DNA of 48,608 bases from contig NZ_KQ949128.1 of the NCBI RefSeq assembly GCF_001514305.1, positions 1 through 48,608 of the forward strand. The letters run 5' to 3'. Origin of the DNA: Streptomyces dysideae (GTDB lineage: Bacteria; Actinomycetota; Actinomycetes; Streptomycetales; Streptomycetaceae). The translations under genes were made by a program, and so were the position numbers. Below, in pieces: positions 1 to 8,813 of this stretch. The first letter of the stretch is position 1, and every line of letters starts with the position of its first letter. The notes under the pieces are model-generated. The model saw only the letters and a list, made by a program, of their open reading frames with translations. It was not told where the DNA came from and did no database searches.

Positions 1-3
1 TCC

Positions 4-2292
4 TCATCGGGGTCGGTCAGATGGCGCCTTCCCGTCGGCACCACTGACCACCCGCAGCAACAGCACACACCGCGCCGCCACAGTCACCACCGCCCCCGCC
101 CGATGCACCACCCCCGGCGCCTCCCCCTGCTCCTCCCGCGACGTGTCGACGACCACCTCGTACCCCTCCGCCCACGGCGGCCCCGGCAGCACAAAGCTCG
201 CCGGCCGGTCCCCGGCATGCAGTACGGCGAGGAAGCTGTCGTCGACGATCGGCGCCCCCCACCCGTCCCGCCCCGGAATGTCCCGCCCGGACAGATACAT
301 ACCGAGCGTCGCCGCCGGCGCGTACCAGTCCTGCTCCGTCATCTCCGTACCCCGCGCCGTGAACCACGCCAGATCCCGCAGCCCGTCCACCGAGTGCGCC
401 CGCCCGGAGAAGAACGCCCGCCGCCGCAGCACCGGGTGTTGGTGGCGCAGGGCGATCAGGCGGGAGGTCAGGTCGAACAGCGCCTTCCAGCCCGGATCCT
501 CCAGCAGTCCCCAGTCCACCCAGCTGATCTCGTTGTCCTGGCAGTACGCGTTGTTGTTGCCCCGCTGTGTCCGCCCCAGCTCGTCCCCGGCCACGAGCAT
601 CGGCACGCCCGTCGACAGCAACAGCGTCGTCAGCAGGTTCCTCAACTGCCGCCGCCGGAGCGCCCGTACCCGCTCCTCGTCGGTCTCCCCTTCGACCCCG
701 CAGTTCCACGACCGGTTGTCGTCGGTGCCGTCCCGGTTGCCCTCGCCGTTCGCCTCGTTGTGCTTGCGCTCGTACGACACGAGGTCCCGCAGCGTGAAAC
801 CGTCGTGCGCCGTGACGAAGTTGACGGAGGCGTACGGGCGCCGCCCACCCCACGCATAGAGATCGCTGGACCCGGACAACCGGTACCCCAGATCCCGTAC
901 GTCCGGCAGCGCACCCCGCCAGAAGTCCCGTACGGCGTTCCGGTACCGGTCGTTCCACTCCGTCCACAGCGGCGGAAACGCCCCGACCTGATAGCCACCC
1001 GACCCGACGTCCCACGGCTCGGCGATCAGCTTCACCCGCCGCAGCACCGGATCCTGCGCGATCACCGCCAGGAACGGGGACAGCATGTCGACGTCGTGCA
1101 TGGAGCGCGCCAGCGCCGCCGCCAGGTCGAAGCGGAAGCCGTCCACCCCCATCTCCGTCACCCAGTACCGCAAGGAGTCCGTGATCAGCCGCAGCACATG
1201 CGGCTGGACGACGTGCAGCGTGTTGCCGCAGCCCGTGTAGTCGGCGTAGCGGCGCGCGTCCGACTGCAACCGGTAGTACCCCCGGTTGTCGATGCCCTTC
1301 AGCGACAGCGTCGGGCCCAGCTCGCCCGCCTCCGCCGTGTGGTTGTAGACCACGTCGAGGATGACCTCGATCCCGGCCGCGTGCAGCGCCCGCACCATGC
1401 GCCTGAACTCGCCGACCTGCTGCCCCGTCGTACCGGAGGCGGCGTACGCGGCGTGCGGGGCGAAGTAGCCGATGGAGTTGTAGCCCCAGTAGTTGCGCAG
1501 GCCCTTGCGGAGGAGATGGTCCTCGTGCGCGAACTGCTGCACCGGCAGCAGCTCCACCGCCGTGACACCCAGCTTCACCAGGTGCTCGACGGCGGCCGGG
1601 TGCGCCAGCCCGGCGTAGGTCCCCCGCAGCTCCTCCGGAATCCCGGGGTGCAGCTGCGTGAAGCCGCGCACATGCACCTCGTAGATCACCGAGTCCGCCC
1701 ACGGCGTCTTCGGGCGGCGGTCGTCCATCCATTCGTCGTCGATGGCGTCATCGTGGACCACGACGCCCTTCGGGACGTACGGAGCCGAGTCCCGGTCGTC
1801 GCGCACGGTGTCCGCGACCTGCTGCTGCGGCCAGTCGCGGACATGCCCGTACAACTCGGGTGGCAATCCAAAGGAGGCGTAGTCGCCGTCCACGGCGCGC
1901 GCGTACGGGTCGAGGAGCAGCTTCGCCGGGTTCCAGCGGCCGCCGGTCCACGGATCCCAGCGGCCGTGCACCCGGTAGCCGTAGCGCTGGCCCGGCATCA
2001 CGCCCGGCACGAACCCGTGCCAGATCTCGTGCGTCAGCTCGGACAGCCGGGCCCTCGTCTCTTTCCCCTGTTCGTCGAAGAGGCACAGCTCGACCGCCTC
2101 CGCCCCGCCCGCCCACAGCGCGAAGTTGGTGCCCGCGACCCCGTCGGGCCCGACCCGGAACCGGGCACCCAGCGGCATCGGCGCACCCGGCCACACGGGC
2201 ACGGCCGGTGGCTTGCGCGGTGCGCCGTTCACCGCGGCGGCGGGGCGCTCCTCTGCGGCGGCGACCGCCTCCTGCTCGGCTGCGCTGGACAC
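4..2292 (-). CDS. glgX: Glycogen debranching enzyme GlgX (GH13)
   Basis: Hydrolyses alpha-1,6 branches of limit-dextrin-type glycogen in the cytoplasm. The 762-residue protein starts with a CBM48-like beta-sandwich (about residues 35-140) followed by a GH13 barrel. All four GH13 signature regions are visible: DVVYNH near 311, GFRFDLA near 384 (nucleophile Asp), AEPWD near 423 (acid/base Glu) and TAHDG near 492. The open frame runs upstream to 2505, but the GTG at 2292 is preceded by a good GTAGGAGG ribosome site and gives the usual N-terminus, so I chose it. The upstream extension is low-complexity. The gene is divergent from the L,D-transpeptidase gene. Length is slightly above typical GlgX because of an Ala/Pro-rich N-terminal stretch. 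Identity is secure; the exact start is less so. Confidence 0.95.
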   Translation of the reverse strand: MSSAAEQEAVAAAEERPAAAVNGAPRKPPAVPVWPGAPMPLGARFRVGPDGVAGTNFALWAGGAEAVELCLFDEQGKETRARLSELTHEIWHGFVPGVMPGQRYGYRVHGRWDPWTGGRWNPAKLLLDPYARAVDGDYASFGLPPELYGHVRDWPQQQVADTVRDDRDSAPYVPKGVVVHDDAIDDEWMDDRRPKTPWADSVIYEVHVRGFTQLHPGIPEELRGTYAGLAHPAAVEHLVKLGVTAVELLPVQQFAHEDHLLRKGLRNYWGYNSIGYFAPHAAYAASGTTGQQVGEFRRMVRALHAAGIEVILDVVYNHTAEAGELGPTLSLKGIDNRGYYRLQSDARRYADYTGCGNTLHVVQPHVLRLITDSLRYWVTEMGVDGFRFDLAAALARSMHDVDMLSPFLAVIAQDPVLRRVKLIAEPWDVGSGGYQVGAFPPLWTEWNDRYRNAVRDFWRGALPDVRDLGYRLSGSSDLYAWGGRRPYASVNFVTAHDGFTLRDLVSYERKHNEANGEGNRDGTDDNRSWNCGVEGETDEERVRALRRRQLRNLLTTLLLSTGVPMLVAGDELGRTQRGNNNAYCQDNEISWVDWGLLEDPGWKALFDLTSRLIALRHQHPVLRRRAFFSGRAHSVDGLRDLAWFTARGTEMTEQDWYAPAATLGMYLSGRDIPGRDGWGAPIVDDSFLAVLHAGDRPASFVLPGPPWAEGYEVVVDTSREEQGEAPGVVHRAGAVVTVAARCVLLLRVVSGADGKAPSDRPR

Positions 2293-2444
2293 CCTCAGCC
2301 TCCTACGGCTCGGTGACACGACCGCTAGAAGGGCGCACGATGTCCCGATCGCGGCTCCCCATCTCGTCGTCCTCCCCACTGTTCTGCCCAGAGCTTGGGT
2401 CGCACTCACGTTTCCCGGGGGCATGCCCGGTCGTTGGGAACCTC

Positions 2445-3656
2445 GTGAGGCATGCACAAGGGCGCGCACGGCGCGCGGGGGCCGCACTGGCCGCCGTACT
2501 GACATGGGCAGGACTGCTGGCCGGCTGTACTTCAGAGCCCGGCGGCGTCGGCGGACTCGGCAAACCCCCGGCGCCCGAGGACGCCATCCGGATCGTTCCC
2601 GACGACGGCGACAAGGCCGTACGGCCCGACGACAAGCTGCTGGTACGGGTGCCCAGTGGACGCTTGGAGTCGGTGAAGGTGGTCAAGTCCCAGGATGCGC
2701 AGGAGACCCCGGTGCGCGGGCACATCTCCGCCGACGGCCTGCGCTGGGAGCCCGACGACCACCGGCTCGCACTGGCCGCCCGGTACACGGTCGACGCCGT
2801 CGCCCTGGACGGGTACGGCAGGCGCTCCGCACGGCACACGACCTTCACCACGTACGTCCCCGAGGAACGGTTCATCGGCTACGTCAGCCCCGAGAACCGC
2901 TCCACCGTCGGCACCGGCATGATCGTCTCCCTGGAGTTCAACCGCGAGATCGAGAACCGCGCCGCCGTGGAACGCGCCGTCCACGTCACCGCCAGGCCGG
3001 CCGTGGAGATCCGCCCCCACTGGTTCGGCAAGGGCCGCCTCGACTTCCGCCCCGAGCACTACTGGAAGCCCGGCACCGAGGTGACGGTGACGCTGAGACT
3101 CCGCGATGTGGAAGGGGCGCCCGGCGTCTACGGCCTCCAGTACAAGACGTTCTCCTTCACCGTCGGCCGCCACCAGGTCTCCCTGGTCGACGCCGCCAGG
3201 CACACCATGGAGGTGCGGCGGGACGACCAGCTGCTCGCCACCGTGCCGATCACGGCGGGCGCCCCGAAGACGACGACGTACAACGGGAAGATGGTCGTCA
3301 CCGAGATGCTGGAGATGACCCGCATGAACAGCCGCACGGTCGGCTTCGGCGGCGAGTACGACATCCCGGACGTCCCGCACGCCATGCGCCTCACCGACTC
3401 CGGCACCTTCCTGCACGGCAACTACTGGGCGCCGCACGCCTTCGGGAAGGCCAATGTCAGCCACGGGTGCGTGGGACTGAGGGATGTGAAGGGCGGCAGC
3501 TCGGACACCCCGGCGGGCTGGTTCTTCGACCGCAGCCTCATCGGCGACATCGTCGAGGTCGTCCACAGCAATGACAAAAAGATCGCTCCTGACAATGGCC
3601 TCGGAGGGTGGAATATGGGCTGGAAGGCATGGAAGACGGGTAGTGCAGTGAAGTAA
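2445..3656 (+). CDS. L,D-transpeptidase lipoprotein (YkuD), copy 1
   Basis: Predicted to form 3-3 peptidoglycan cross-links outside the membrane. From the chosen GTG the 403-residue product has a short basic start, a hydrophobic stretch and the lipobox LLAGC, so it should be a lipoprotein. Two Ig-like beta domains follow (about 45-245), then a YkuD domain ending in SHGCVGLRD with the catalytic Cys near residue 342 and an upstream substrate-loop His in FLHGNYW. This layout matches actinobacterial LdtMt2-type enzymes. The frame is open far upstream (to 1860), but that part is antisense to glgX. The GTG at 2445 has only a weak GGGA ribosome site; an ATG at 2340 is an alternative. It is followed by a closely similar paralogue. 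Confidence 0.92.
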   Translation: MRHAQGRARRAGAALAAVLTWAGLLAGCTSEPGGVGGLGKPPAPEDAIRIVPDDGDKAVRPDDKLLVRVPSGRLESVKVVKSQDAQETPVRGHISADGLRWEPDDHRLALAARYTVDAVALDGYGRRSARHTTFTTYVPEERFIGYVSPENRSTVGTGMIVSLEFNREIENRAAVERAVHVTARPAVEIRPHWFGKGRLDFRPEHYWKPGTEVTVTLRLRDVEGAPGVYGLQYKTFSFTVGRHQVSLVDAARHTMEVRRDDQLLATVPITAGAPKTTTYNGKMVVTEMLEMTRMNSRTVGFGGEYDIPDVPHAMRLTDSGTFLHGNYWAPHAFGKANVSHGCVGLRDVKGGSSDTPAGWFFDRSLIGDIVEVVHSNDKKIAPDNGLGGWNMGWKAWKTGSAVK

Positions 3657-3821
3657 CGGGACAGGCCGGCGGGTTGACTCATCTGTCCGCCGAGGTCAGT
3701 CGGTACGGAACGGTGACAATCCGACGGCGCCGACGGCCCTGACCTTGTGGTTAATATGCGCCGGTGCGCGTGGAGACGCGCGGGGGTGCGGGTCCGACGA
3801 GGCCCGGCGAGGGGAGAGAAC

Positions 3822-5084
3822 TTGAACGTGCGACCGATATCGGGGGCGTCGGTTGACGCACGCGGGCGGGGCCGCAAGGGACTGCCGGCGCTACTGCTCG
3901 GGGTGCTGCTGGTCGTCACCGCCTGTGGCGGAGGCGGCGGTTCGGACCCGGGGTCCGGCAACGCGAAGGGCAAGGAGGCCGGAGAATCCGCCGCCGCGGA
4001 GACCAGGCAGTCGCAGGCGGTCGTGACCATAGCCCCGAAGGACGGCGCCAAGTCCGTCGACACCAGCGGTGCCCTCAAGGTCAGTGCCGCGAAGGGCAAG
4101 CTGACCACCGTCGAGGTCAAGGACGCCAAGGGCGCGAAGATCGACGGGAAGATATCCGGGGACGGCGCCACCTGGACGCCGTCCACCCATCTGGCCGCGG
4201 CCACCAAGTACACGGTGCACGCGGTCGCGAAGGACTCCGAGGGCCGTGAGGCCGCCGAGGACTCCGGCTTCACCACCCTCACACCGCAGAACACCTTCAT
4301 CGGCACCTTCACGCCCGAGGACGGCTCCAAGGTCGGCGTCGGGATGCCGTTCTCGATCCGCTTCACCCGGGGTATCACCAACCCCGAGGACGTCGAGAAG
4401 GCGATCACCATCAAGACCGAGCCGGCCGTCGAGGTCGCGGGCCACTGGTTCGGCAACGACCGCCTCGACTTCCGCCCCGAGAAGTACTGGAAGGCCGGCA
4501 CCAAGGTGACGGTCGACCTCAACCTCGACGGCGTCGAAGGCCGCGACGGCGTCTACGGCAAGCAGGACAAGACCGTCGCCTTCACCATCGGCCGCAACCA
4601 GGTCTCCGTGGTCGACGTCAAGAAGCTCACGATGAAGGTCATGCAGGAGGGCAAGGTCGTCAAGACCATCCCGGTCACCACCGGCAAGCCCGGTATGGAG
4701 ACCTGGAACGGCCAGATGGTCATCAGCGAGCGGCTCACCGTGACCCGTATGAACGGCGCGACGGTCGGCTACACCGACGCCGACGGCAAGGGCGAGTACG
4801 ACATCAAGGACGTACCCCACGCCATGCGCCTGACCACCTCCGGCACCTTCATCCACGGCAACTACTGGGGCGGCGGCGCCTTCGGCAACTACAACGCCAG
4901 CCACGGCTGCATCGGCCTGCGCGACGTGCGCGGTGGCTACGACAGCGGCGTGCCGGCCGCGTGGTTCTTCAACCACTCGATGATCGGTGACGTGGTGGTC
5001 GTGAAGAACTCCAACGACGCGACGGTGGCGCCCGACAACGGGTTCAACGGCTGGAACATGCCGTGGGAGAAGTGGAAGGCGTGA
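3822..5084 (+). CDS. L,D-transpeptidase lipoprotein (YkuD), copy 2
   Basis: Paralogue of the preceding gene with the same order: signal peptide with lipobox VTAC, a Gly/Ser/Lys-rich linker, two Ig-like domains, and a YkuD catalytic domain with SHGCIGLRD (Cys near residue 363) and FIHGNYW. The predicted role is 3-3 cross-linking of peptidoglycan. I chose TTG at 3822 because GGGGAG lies 5 bases upstream; GTG at 3828 is possible. The 165-bp gap to copy 1 contains a possible -10 (TAATAT, 3752-3757), so it may have its own promoter. Copies 1 and 2 keep the same motifs but differ in the mature N-terminal linker, which fits an old tandem duplication with divergence. Confidence 0.93.
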   Translation: MNVRPISGASVDARGRGRKGLPALLLGVLLVVTACGGGGGSDPGSGNAKGKEAGESAAAETRQSQAVVTIAPKDGAKSVDTSGALKVSAAKGKLTTVEVKDAKGAKIDGKISGDGATWTPSTHLAAATKYTVHAVAKDSEGREAAEDSGFTTLTPQNTFIGTFTPEDGSKVGVGMPFSIRFTRGITNPEDVEKAITIKTEPAVEVAGHWFGNDRLDFRPEKYWKAGTKVTVDLNLDGVEGRDGVYGKQDKTVAFTIGRNQVSVVDVKKLTMKVMQEGKVVKTIPVTTGKPGMETWNGQMVISERLTVTRMNGATVGYTDADGKGEYDIKDVPHAMRLTTSGTFIHGNYWGGGAFGNYNASHGCIGLRDVRGGYDSGVPAAWFFNHSMIGDVVVVKNSNDATVAPDNGFNGWNMPWEKWKA

Positions 5085-5130
5085 GCGTTCGCCTTTGACG
5101 CACGGCACCGGGGCCGTGGTCGTTGATGCC

Positions 5131-5375
5131 CGTGTTGTGTCTGTCTGGGGGGCAACCCCCAGACCTCCGGCCGAGTGTGATCGACCGCACCCGACCTGTG
5201 GCCGTTAGTCCCCGTGTTGTGTCTGTCTGGGGGGCAACCCCCAGACCTCCGGCCGAGTGTGATCGACCGCACCCGACCCGTGGCCGTTAGTCCCCGTGCT
5301 GTGTCTGTCTGGGGGCAACCCCCAGACCCCCGGCCGAGTGTGATCGACCGCACCCGACCCGTGGCCGTTAGTCCC
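5131..5375. repeat. Three tandem copies of an 82-bp unit, each with a G/C hairpin
   Basis: Units begin at 5131, 5213 and 5295 (spacing 82, 82, then 81 bp to the partial end at 5376). Each contains an inverted repeat of the form GTCTGGGGG-loop-CCCCCAGAC followed by CCGGCCGAGTGTGATCGACC. Units 1 and 2 differ at only a few positions; unit 3 has lost one G in the hairpin. The array fills the gap between the second L,D-transpeptidase gene and the enoyl-CoA hydratase gene and ends 15 bases before the latter's ATG. The hairpins could act as terminators. Confidence 0.9.
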
Positions 5376-5390
5376 CGTTAACCTGCCTGC

Positions 5391-6158
5391 ATGACCGTGA
5401 ATCTCGAAGTCGCCGAGGGCGTCGGTACGATCCGCCTCGACCGCCCGCCCATGAACGCGCTGGACATCGCCACGCAGGACAGGCTCAAGGAGCTCGCCGA
5501 GGAGGCGGGCCGACGGGACGACGTGCGGGCGGTGGTGCTGTACGGCGGGGAGAAGGTGTTCGCGGCCGGCGCGGACATCAAGGAGATGCAGGCCATGGAC
5601 CACGCCGCGATGGTCCTGCGGGCCCGCGCCCTCCAGGAGTCGTTCACGGCGGTGGCCCGCATCCCCAAGCCGGTGGTGGCGGCGGTGACGGGCTACGCCC
5701 TGGGGGGCGGATGCGAGTTGGCGCTGTGCGCGGACTACCGGATCGCCGGGGCCAACGCCAAACTGGGCCAGCCGGAGATCCTGCTCGGCCTGATCCCCGG
5801 CGCGGGCGGCACCCAGCGCCTGGCCCGCCTCATCGGCCCGTCGAAGGCGAAGGACCTGATCTTCACGGGCCGGATGGTCAAGGCGGACGAGGCGCAGACG
5901 CTCGGCCTGGTGGACCGTGTGGTGGCCCCCGAGGAGGTGTACGCGGAGGCGCACGCCTGGGCCGCGAAGCTGGCGCAGGGCCCGGCGATCGCGCTGCGCG
6001 CGGCGAAGGAGTCCGTCGACACCGGCCTGGAGACGGACATCGAGACGGGCCTGGCGGTGGAACGCGGATGGTTCGCGGGCCTGTTCGCGACGGAGGACCG
6101 GGAGCGGGGCATGCGAAGCTTCGTGGAGGAGGGCCCGGGCAAGGCGAAGTTCCTCTAA
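5391..6158 (+). CDS. Enoyl-CoA hydratase/isomerase family protein (crotonase fold)
   Basis: Predicted to add water across trans-2-enoyl-CoA double bonds in fatty-acid or amino-acid catabolism. The 255-residue product has the crotonase oxyanion-hole segment AAGADIKEM and both catalytic glutamates of the hydratase group: one in GGGCELAL near residue 108 and one in PEILLGLIPGAGGT near residue 128. Length is normal for a stand-alone hydratase. The ATG follows the repeat array closely with no strong ribosome site, so initiation may be weak. It has no pathway neighbours, so the substrate cannot be told. Confidence 0.93.
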   Translation: MTVNLEVAEGVGTIRLDRPPMNALDIATQDRLKELAEEAGRRDDVRAVVLYGGEKVFAAGADIKEMQAMDHAAMVLRARALQESFTAVARIPKPVVAAVTGYALGGGCELALCADYRIAGANAKLGQPEILLGLIPGAGGTQRLARLIGPSKAKDLIFTGRMVKADEAQTLGLVDRVVAPEEVYAEAHAWAAKLAQGPAIALRAAKESVDTGLETDIETGLAVERGWFAGLFATEDRERGMRSFVEEGPGKAKFL

Positions 6159-6442
6159 GTCGTCGGTGAAACTCCCCCGAACCACTTGCAATTGACACGG
6201 TGTCTGATCCGGGTCCCTCGATGGGGCGCTTTATGGGAGCCTTAAGGCAACCTTAAGCGTGTCTTGTCGAGGGAGCCTGTCGATTGCCCGCAGCTGAGCC
6301 TTCGTCGCAGGTTAGATGGGTTGTCGACGACCCTGAAATGCCACTGGCATATGTCAACCGGATTGCGCGGAATGAGAGCTTCAGGGGGGCGTATTCCGCA
6401 GGAACGGCCCCGGAGGGCGCCCCGGGCGGCCATGATGGGGGC
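6159..6442. other. Intergenic region with a CTTAAGG inverted repeat
   Basis: No convincing gene. It holds CTTAAGG-CAA-CCTTAAG at 6241-6257, a perfect 7-bp inverted repeat that is A+T-rich against the background, and a TTGACA-like hexamer at 6192-6197 without a clear -10. The frame of the next gene is open through part of it (from 6284), but codon use there is less Streptomyces-like. It probably contains the promoter of the ATPase gene. Confidence 0.5.
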
Positions 6443-6946
6443 ATGGCGGGGCTGGAGGGTATCGAACAGCCGCGGGGACACAGCCGTGCGACCGCGGCGC
6501 GCTGGTCGCCGGCGGTCGAGGACGAACACGCGTTGAAGGCGCTGGAGTTGTTCGGTAACCCGACGGAGTCAGAGGTTCCGCTTCCGTCCCGCCCCGAGTC
6601 CGCCGCCACGGCCCGCCGACTGGCCCAGGTGGTCGTCCTCCGCCAGTGGGGCCTGACCCCCAAGATGACGGAAGACGCTGTCTTACTGGTCTCGGAGTTG
6701 GTCGGCAACGCCGTCCGCCATACCGGCGCCCGGGTCTTCGGCCTGCGCATGCGCCGCCGCCGCGGCTGGATCCGGGTGGAGGTCCGCGACCCGTCCCGCG
6801 GCCTGCCCTGTCTGCTGCCGGTCCAGGCGATGGACGTCAGCGGGAGGGGCCTGTTCCTGGTGGACAAGCTGTCCGACAGGTGGGGCGTCGACCTGCTGCC
6901 GCGCGGCAAGACGACATGGTTCGAGATGCGGGTGGCGGACCGCTGA
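6443..6946 (+). CDS. Anti-sigma-factor-type ATP-binding protein (HATPase_c)
   Basis: Single-domain GHKL ATPase of the SpoIIAB/RsbW-like type common in Streptomyces, usually able to phosphorylate or sequester a partner (anti-anti-sigma or sigma factor). The 167-residue product shows the N box ELVGNAVRHTG near residue 85, a G1 box VEVRDPSRGLP and a G2 box SGRGLFLVDKLSDRWG. No PP2C or STAS partner is adjacent, so its partner is unknown. I chose ATG at 6443 because conserved sequence begins there and GGGGG precedes it; an in-frame start at 6284 would add 53 low-complexity residues. Confidence 0.88.
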   Translation: MAGLEGIEQPRGHSRATAARWSPAVEDEHALKALELFGNPTESEVPLPSRPESAATARRLAQVVVLRQWGLTPKMTEDAVLLVSELVGNAVRHTGARVFGLRMRRRRGWIRVEVRDPSRGLPCLLPVQAMDVSGRGLFLVDKLSDRWGVDLLPRGKTTWFEMRVADR

Positions 6947-6995
6947 ACCCTTTTTCCCGACCGAGTCGGGTGGTGGGTGGACATAGGCCGGGGGT

Positions 6996-7016
6996 CCAGG
7001 GGGCGGATCCCCCTGG
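6996..7016 (+). terminator. Hairpin downstream of the ATPase gene
   Basis: CCAGGGGG, a 5-nt loop, then CCCCCTGG. It lies 50 bases after the ATPase stop codon; a smaller CCCGAC/GTCGGG hairpin is at 6956-6970. No T-run follows, as is usual in Streptomyces. Confidence 0.55.
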
Positions 7017-7072
7017 GACAGGACAAGCCGCAGATCGGTCCAATCGCCCTTTTTTACCCAACCGCCCCTTAA

Positions 7073-7558
7073 ATGGGGCGCGTGACCCCGACCGACCGAC
7101 GCAGGGCGCTACGCGCAGGAGCCGCACGTACCGCCGCGGCCACGCTCCCCACCGGCTGCGCCACGAACAGTGCCGTGGCACATCCCGAGGCCGGCCTCCA
7201 CCCCCGCATCGCCCTCACCTTCCACGGCCAGGGCGACCCGGCCACCGCCCAAGCCCTCCTCACCGAGGCCGAACGCCACGGCGCCCACGTCACCGTCCTG
7301 GCCGTAGGCATCTGGCTGGACGCCCACCCGGCCCTGGCACACCGCATCCGCGACGCCGGCCACGACCTCGGCAACCACACCCACCGCCACCTCGACATCA
7401 ACGCGATGCCCGAGGCGGACCCTCGCCGACGTACGCCACGGATCCATCGTGAGCCTGCACTTCGGCTACGCGGACACCGTCGCCGCCCTCCCCGCCGTAC
7501 AGGAAGAACCGACCGTCGCGGACTGCGCGCGGTGACCACCACGGAGCTGTTCAGCTGA
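7073..7558 (+). pseudogene. Decayed polysaccharide deacetylase (NodB-like) gene
   Basis: The first part resembles a secreted polysaccharide deacetylase: Arg-rich start, lipobox-like LPTGC, then TFHGQGD (where the family has TFDDGP), a sensor-like segment, and the metal motif NHTHRH. After MPEAD the homologous reading continues in another frame (LADVRHGSIVSLHFG... from about 7425). It returns to the first frame at DRRGLRAVTTTELFS just before the stop. The segment that should lie between HTHRHLD and the C-terminal SLHFG, about 50-60 residues, is missing. An internal deletion plus two frameshifts therefore happen to leave one open frame that encodes nonsense in the middle. GTG at 7082 is an alternative start. 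Its stop overlaps the next gene's ATG by one base. Confidence 0.75.
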
Positions 7559-8736
7559 TGCACCGCAACGCCCTCAAGAGCGCCCTCCTCGCCGGCGCCG
7601 TCCTCACCGCCCTCGCCGCCTGCGGTACGCAGACCAGGGACGAGGCCGCTGAATCACGCTCCACCCAGGCGCCCGTACCGTCGCCGCCCAGGAAGAAACC
7701 GGTCCAGGGCCTGCCCGGGATGCCACCGGTCCTCGACCCCAAGGACGTCTACGCCGCCGACCGCCCCAACCAACTCTCCCCGGTCGTCAAGGACTTCCCC
7801 TCCCGGGTCTACGTGCCCAACACCGAGTCCGACACGGTCTCCGTCATCGACCCGAAGACCTACGAGATCATCGAGACGATCGCGGTCGGCCGCCAGCCCC
7901 AGCATGTCGTCCCCTCCTGGGACATGAAGACCCTGTGGGTCAACAACAACCGCGGCCACACCCTCACGCCCATCAACCCGAAGACGGGCAAGGCGGGTAA
8001 GCCGGTCGAGGTGCATGACCCGTACAACCTCTACTTCACGCCCAACGGCAAGTACGCCGTCGTCATGGCCTCTCTCGACCGCGAACTCGTCTTCCGCGAC
8101 CCGCACACCATGAAGCAGATCAAGACCGAGCCGGTCACCTGCTACGGCGTCAACCACGCCGACTTCTCCCTGGACGGCAGGTACTTCATCGTCTCCTGCG
8201 AGTTCAGCGGCGAGCTGCTCAAGGTCGACACCGAGAAGATGAAGGTCGTCGGGCAGCAGAAGCTCCCGTTCGACGGCGCGATGCCGCAGGACGTGAAGCT
8301 CTCCCCGGACGGCAAGAAGTTCTACATCGCGGACATGATGGCCAACGGCATGTGGGTCCTGGACGGTGACAAGTTCACCGAGCCGAAGCTCCTGCCCACC
8401 GGCAAGGGCTGCCACGGCCTCTACGTCAGCCGCGACTCCCGCGAGATGTACGTGTCCAACCGCGGCGAAGGCACCGTCTCGGTCTTCGACTTCACCCGGA
8501 ACAAGCTCACCAAGAAGTGGCACCTCCCCGACGGCGCCAGCCCCGACATGGGCGGCGTCTCCGCGGACGGCAAGGTGCTGTGGCTGTCCGGGCGCTACGA
8601 CGCCGAGGTGTACGCCATCGACACCCGCACCGGCAACCAGCTCGCCCGCATCCCCGTCGGCAGCGGCCCGCACGGCCTGGCCGTCTACCCGCAGCCGGGC
8701 CGCTACTCCCTCGGCCACACCGGCATCTTCCGCTGA
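7558..8736 (+). CDS. YVTN/YncE-like beta-propeller lipoprotein
   Basis: Extracytoplasmic seven-bladed-propeller-type protein. The signal peptide ends in the lipobox LAAC with the lipidated Cys at residue 22. A Pro-rich linker is followed by repeating blades of the form VYVPNTESDTVSVIDPKTYEIIETI, LYFTPNGKYAVVMAS and MYVSNRGEGTVSVFDF, typical of the YVTN family. No enzymatic residues are evident; relatives are thought to bind ligands or proteins. The ATG overlaps the stop of the upstream deacetylase pseudogene (TGATG), so the two were probably co-transcribed and translationally coupled. Confidence 0.88.
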   Translation: MHRNALKSALLAGAVLTALAACGTQTRDEAAESRSTQAPVPSPPRKKPVQGLPGMPPVLDPKDVYAADRPNQLSPVVKDFPSRVYVPNTESDTVSVIDPKTYEIIETIAVGRQPQHVVPSWDMKTLWVNNNRGHTLTPINPKTGKAGKPVEVHDPYNLYFTPNGKYAVVMASLDRELVFRDPHTMKQIKTEPVTCYGVNHADFSLDGRYFIVSCEFSGELLKVDTEKMKVVGQQKLPFDGAMPQDVKLSPDGKKFYIADMMANGMWVLDGDKFTEPKLLPTGKGCHGLYVSRDSREMYVSNRGEGTVSVFDFTRNKLTKKWHLPDGASPDMGGVSADGKVLWLSGRYDAEVYAIDTRTGNQLARIPVGSGPHGLAVYPQPGRYSLGHTGIFR

Positions 8737-8813
8737 CGGACGGGAAGTTGGACACGCCGCCGATCGAGTGATGATCCCCAACCCGCCGCCGCGGAACCGG
8801 AAGTGTGCTCCCC

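Noticed and set aside
5131..5375. CRISPR-like array
   Set aside because: The three units are direct copies along their whole length with no variable spacers and no cas genes.
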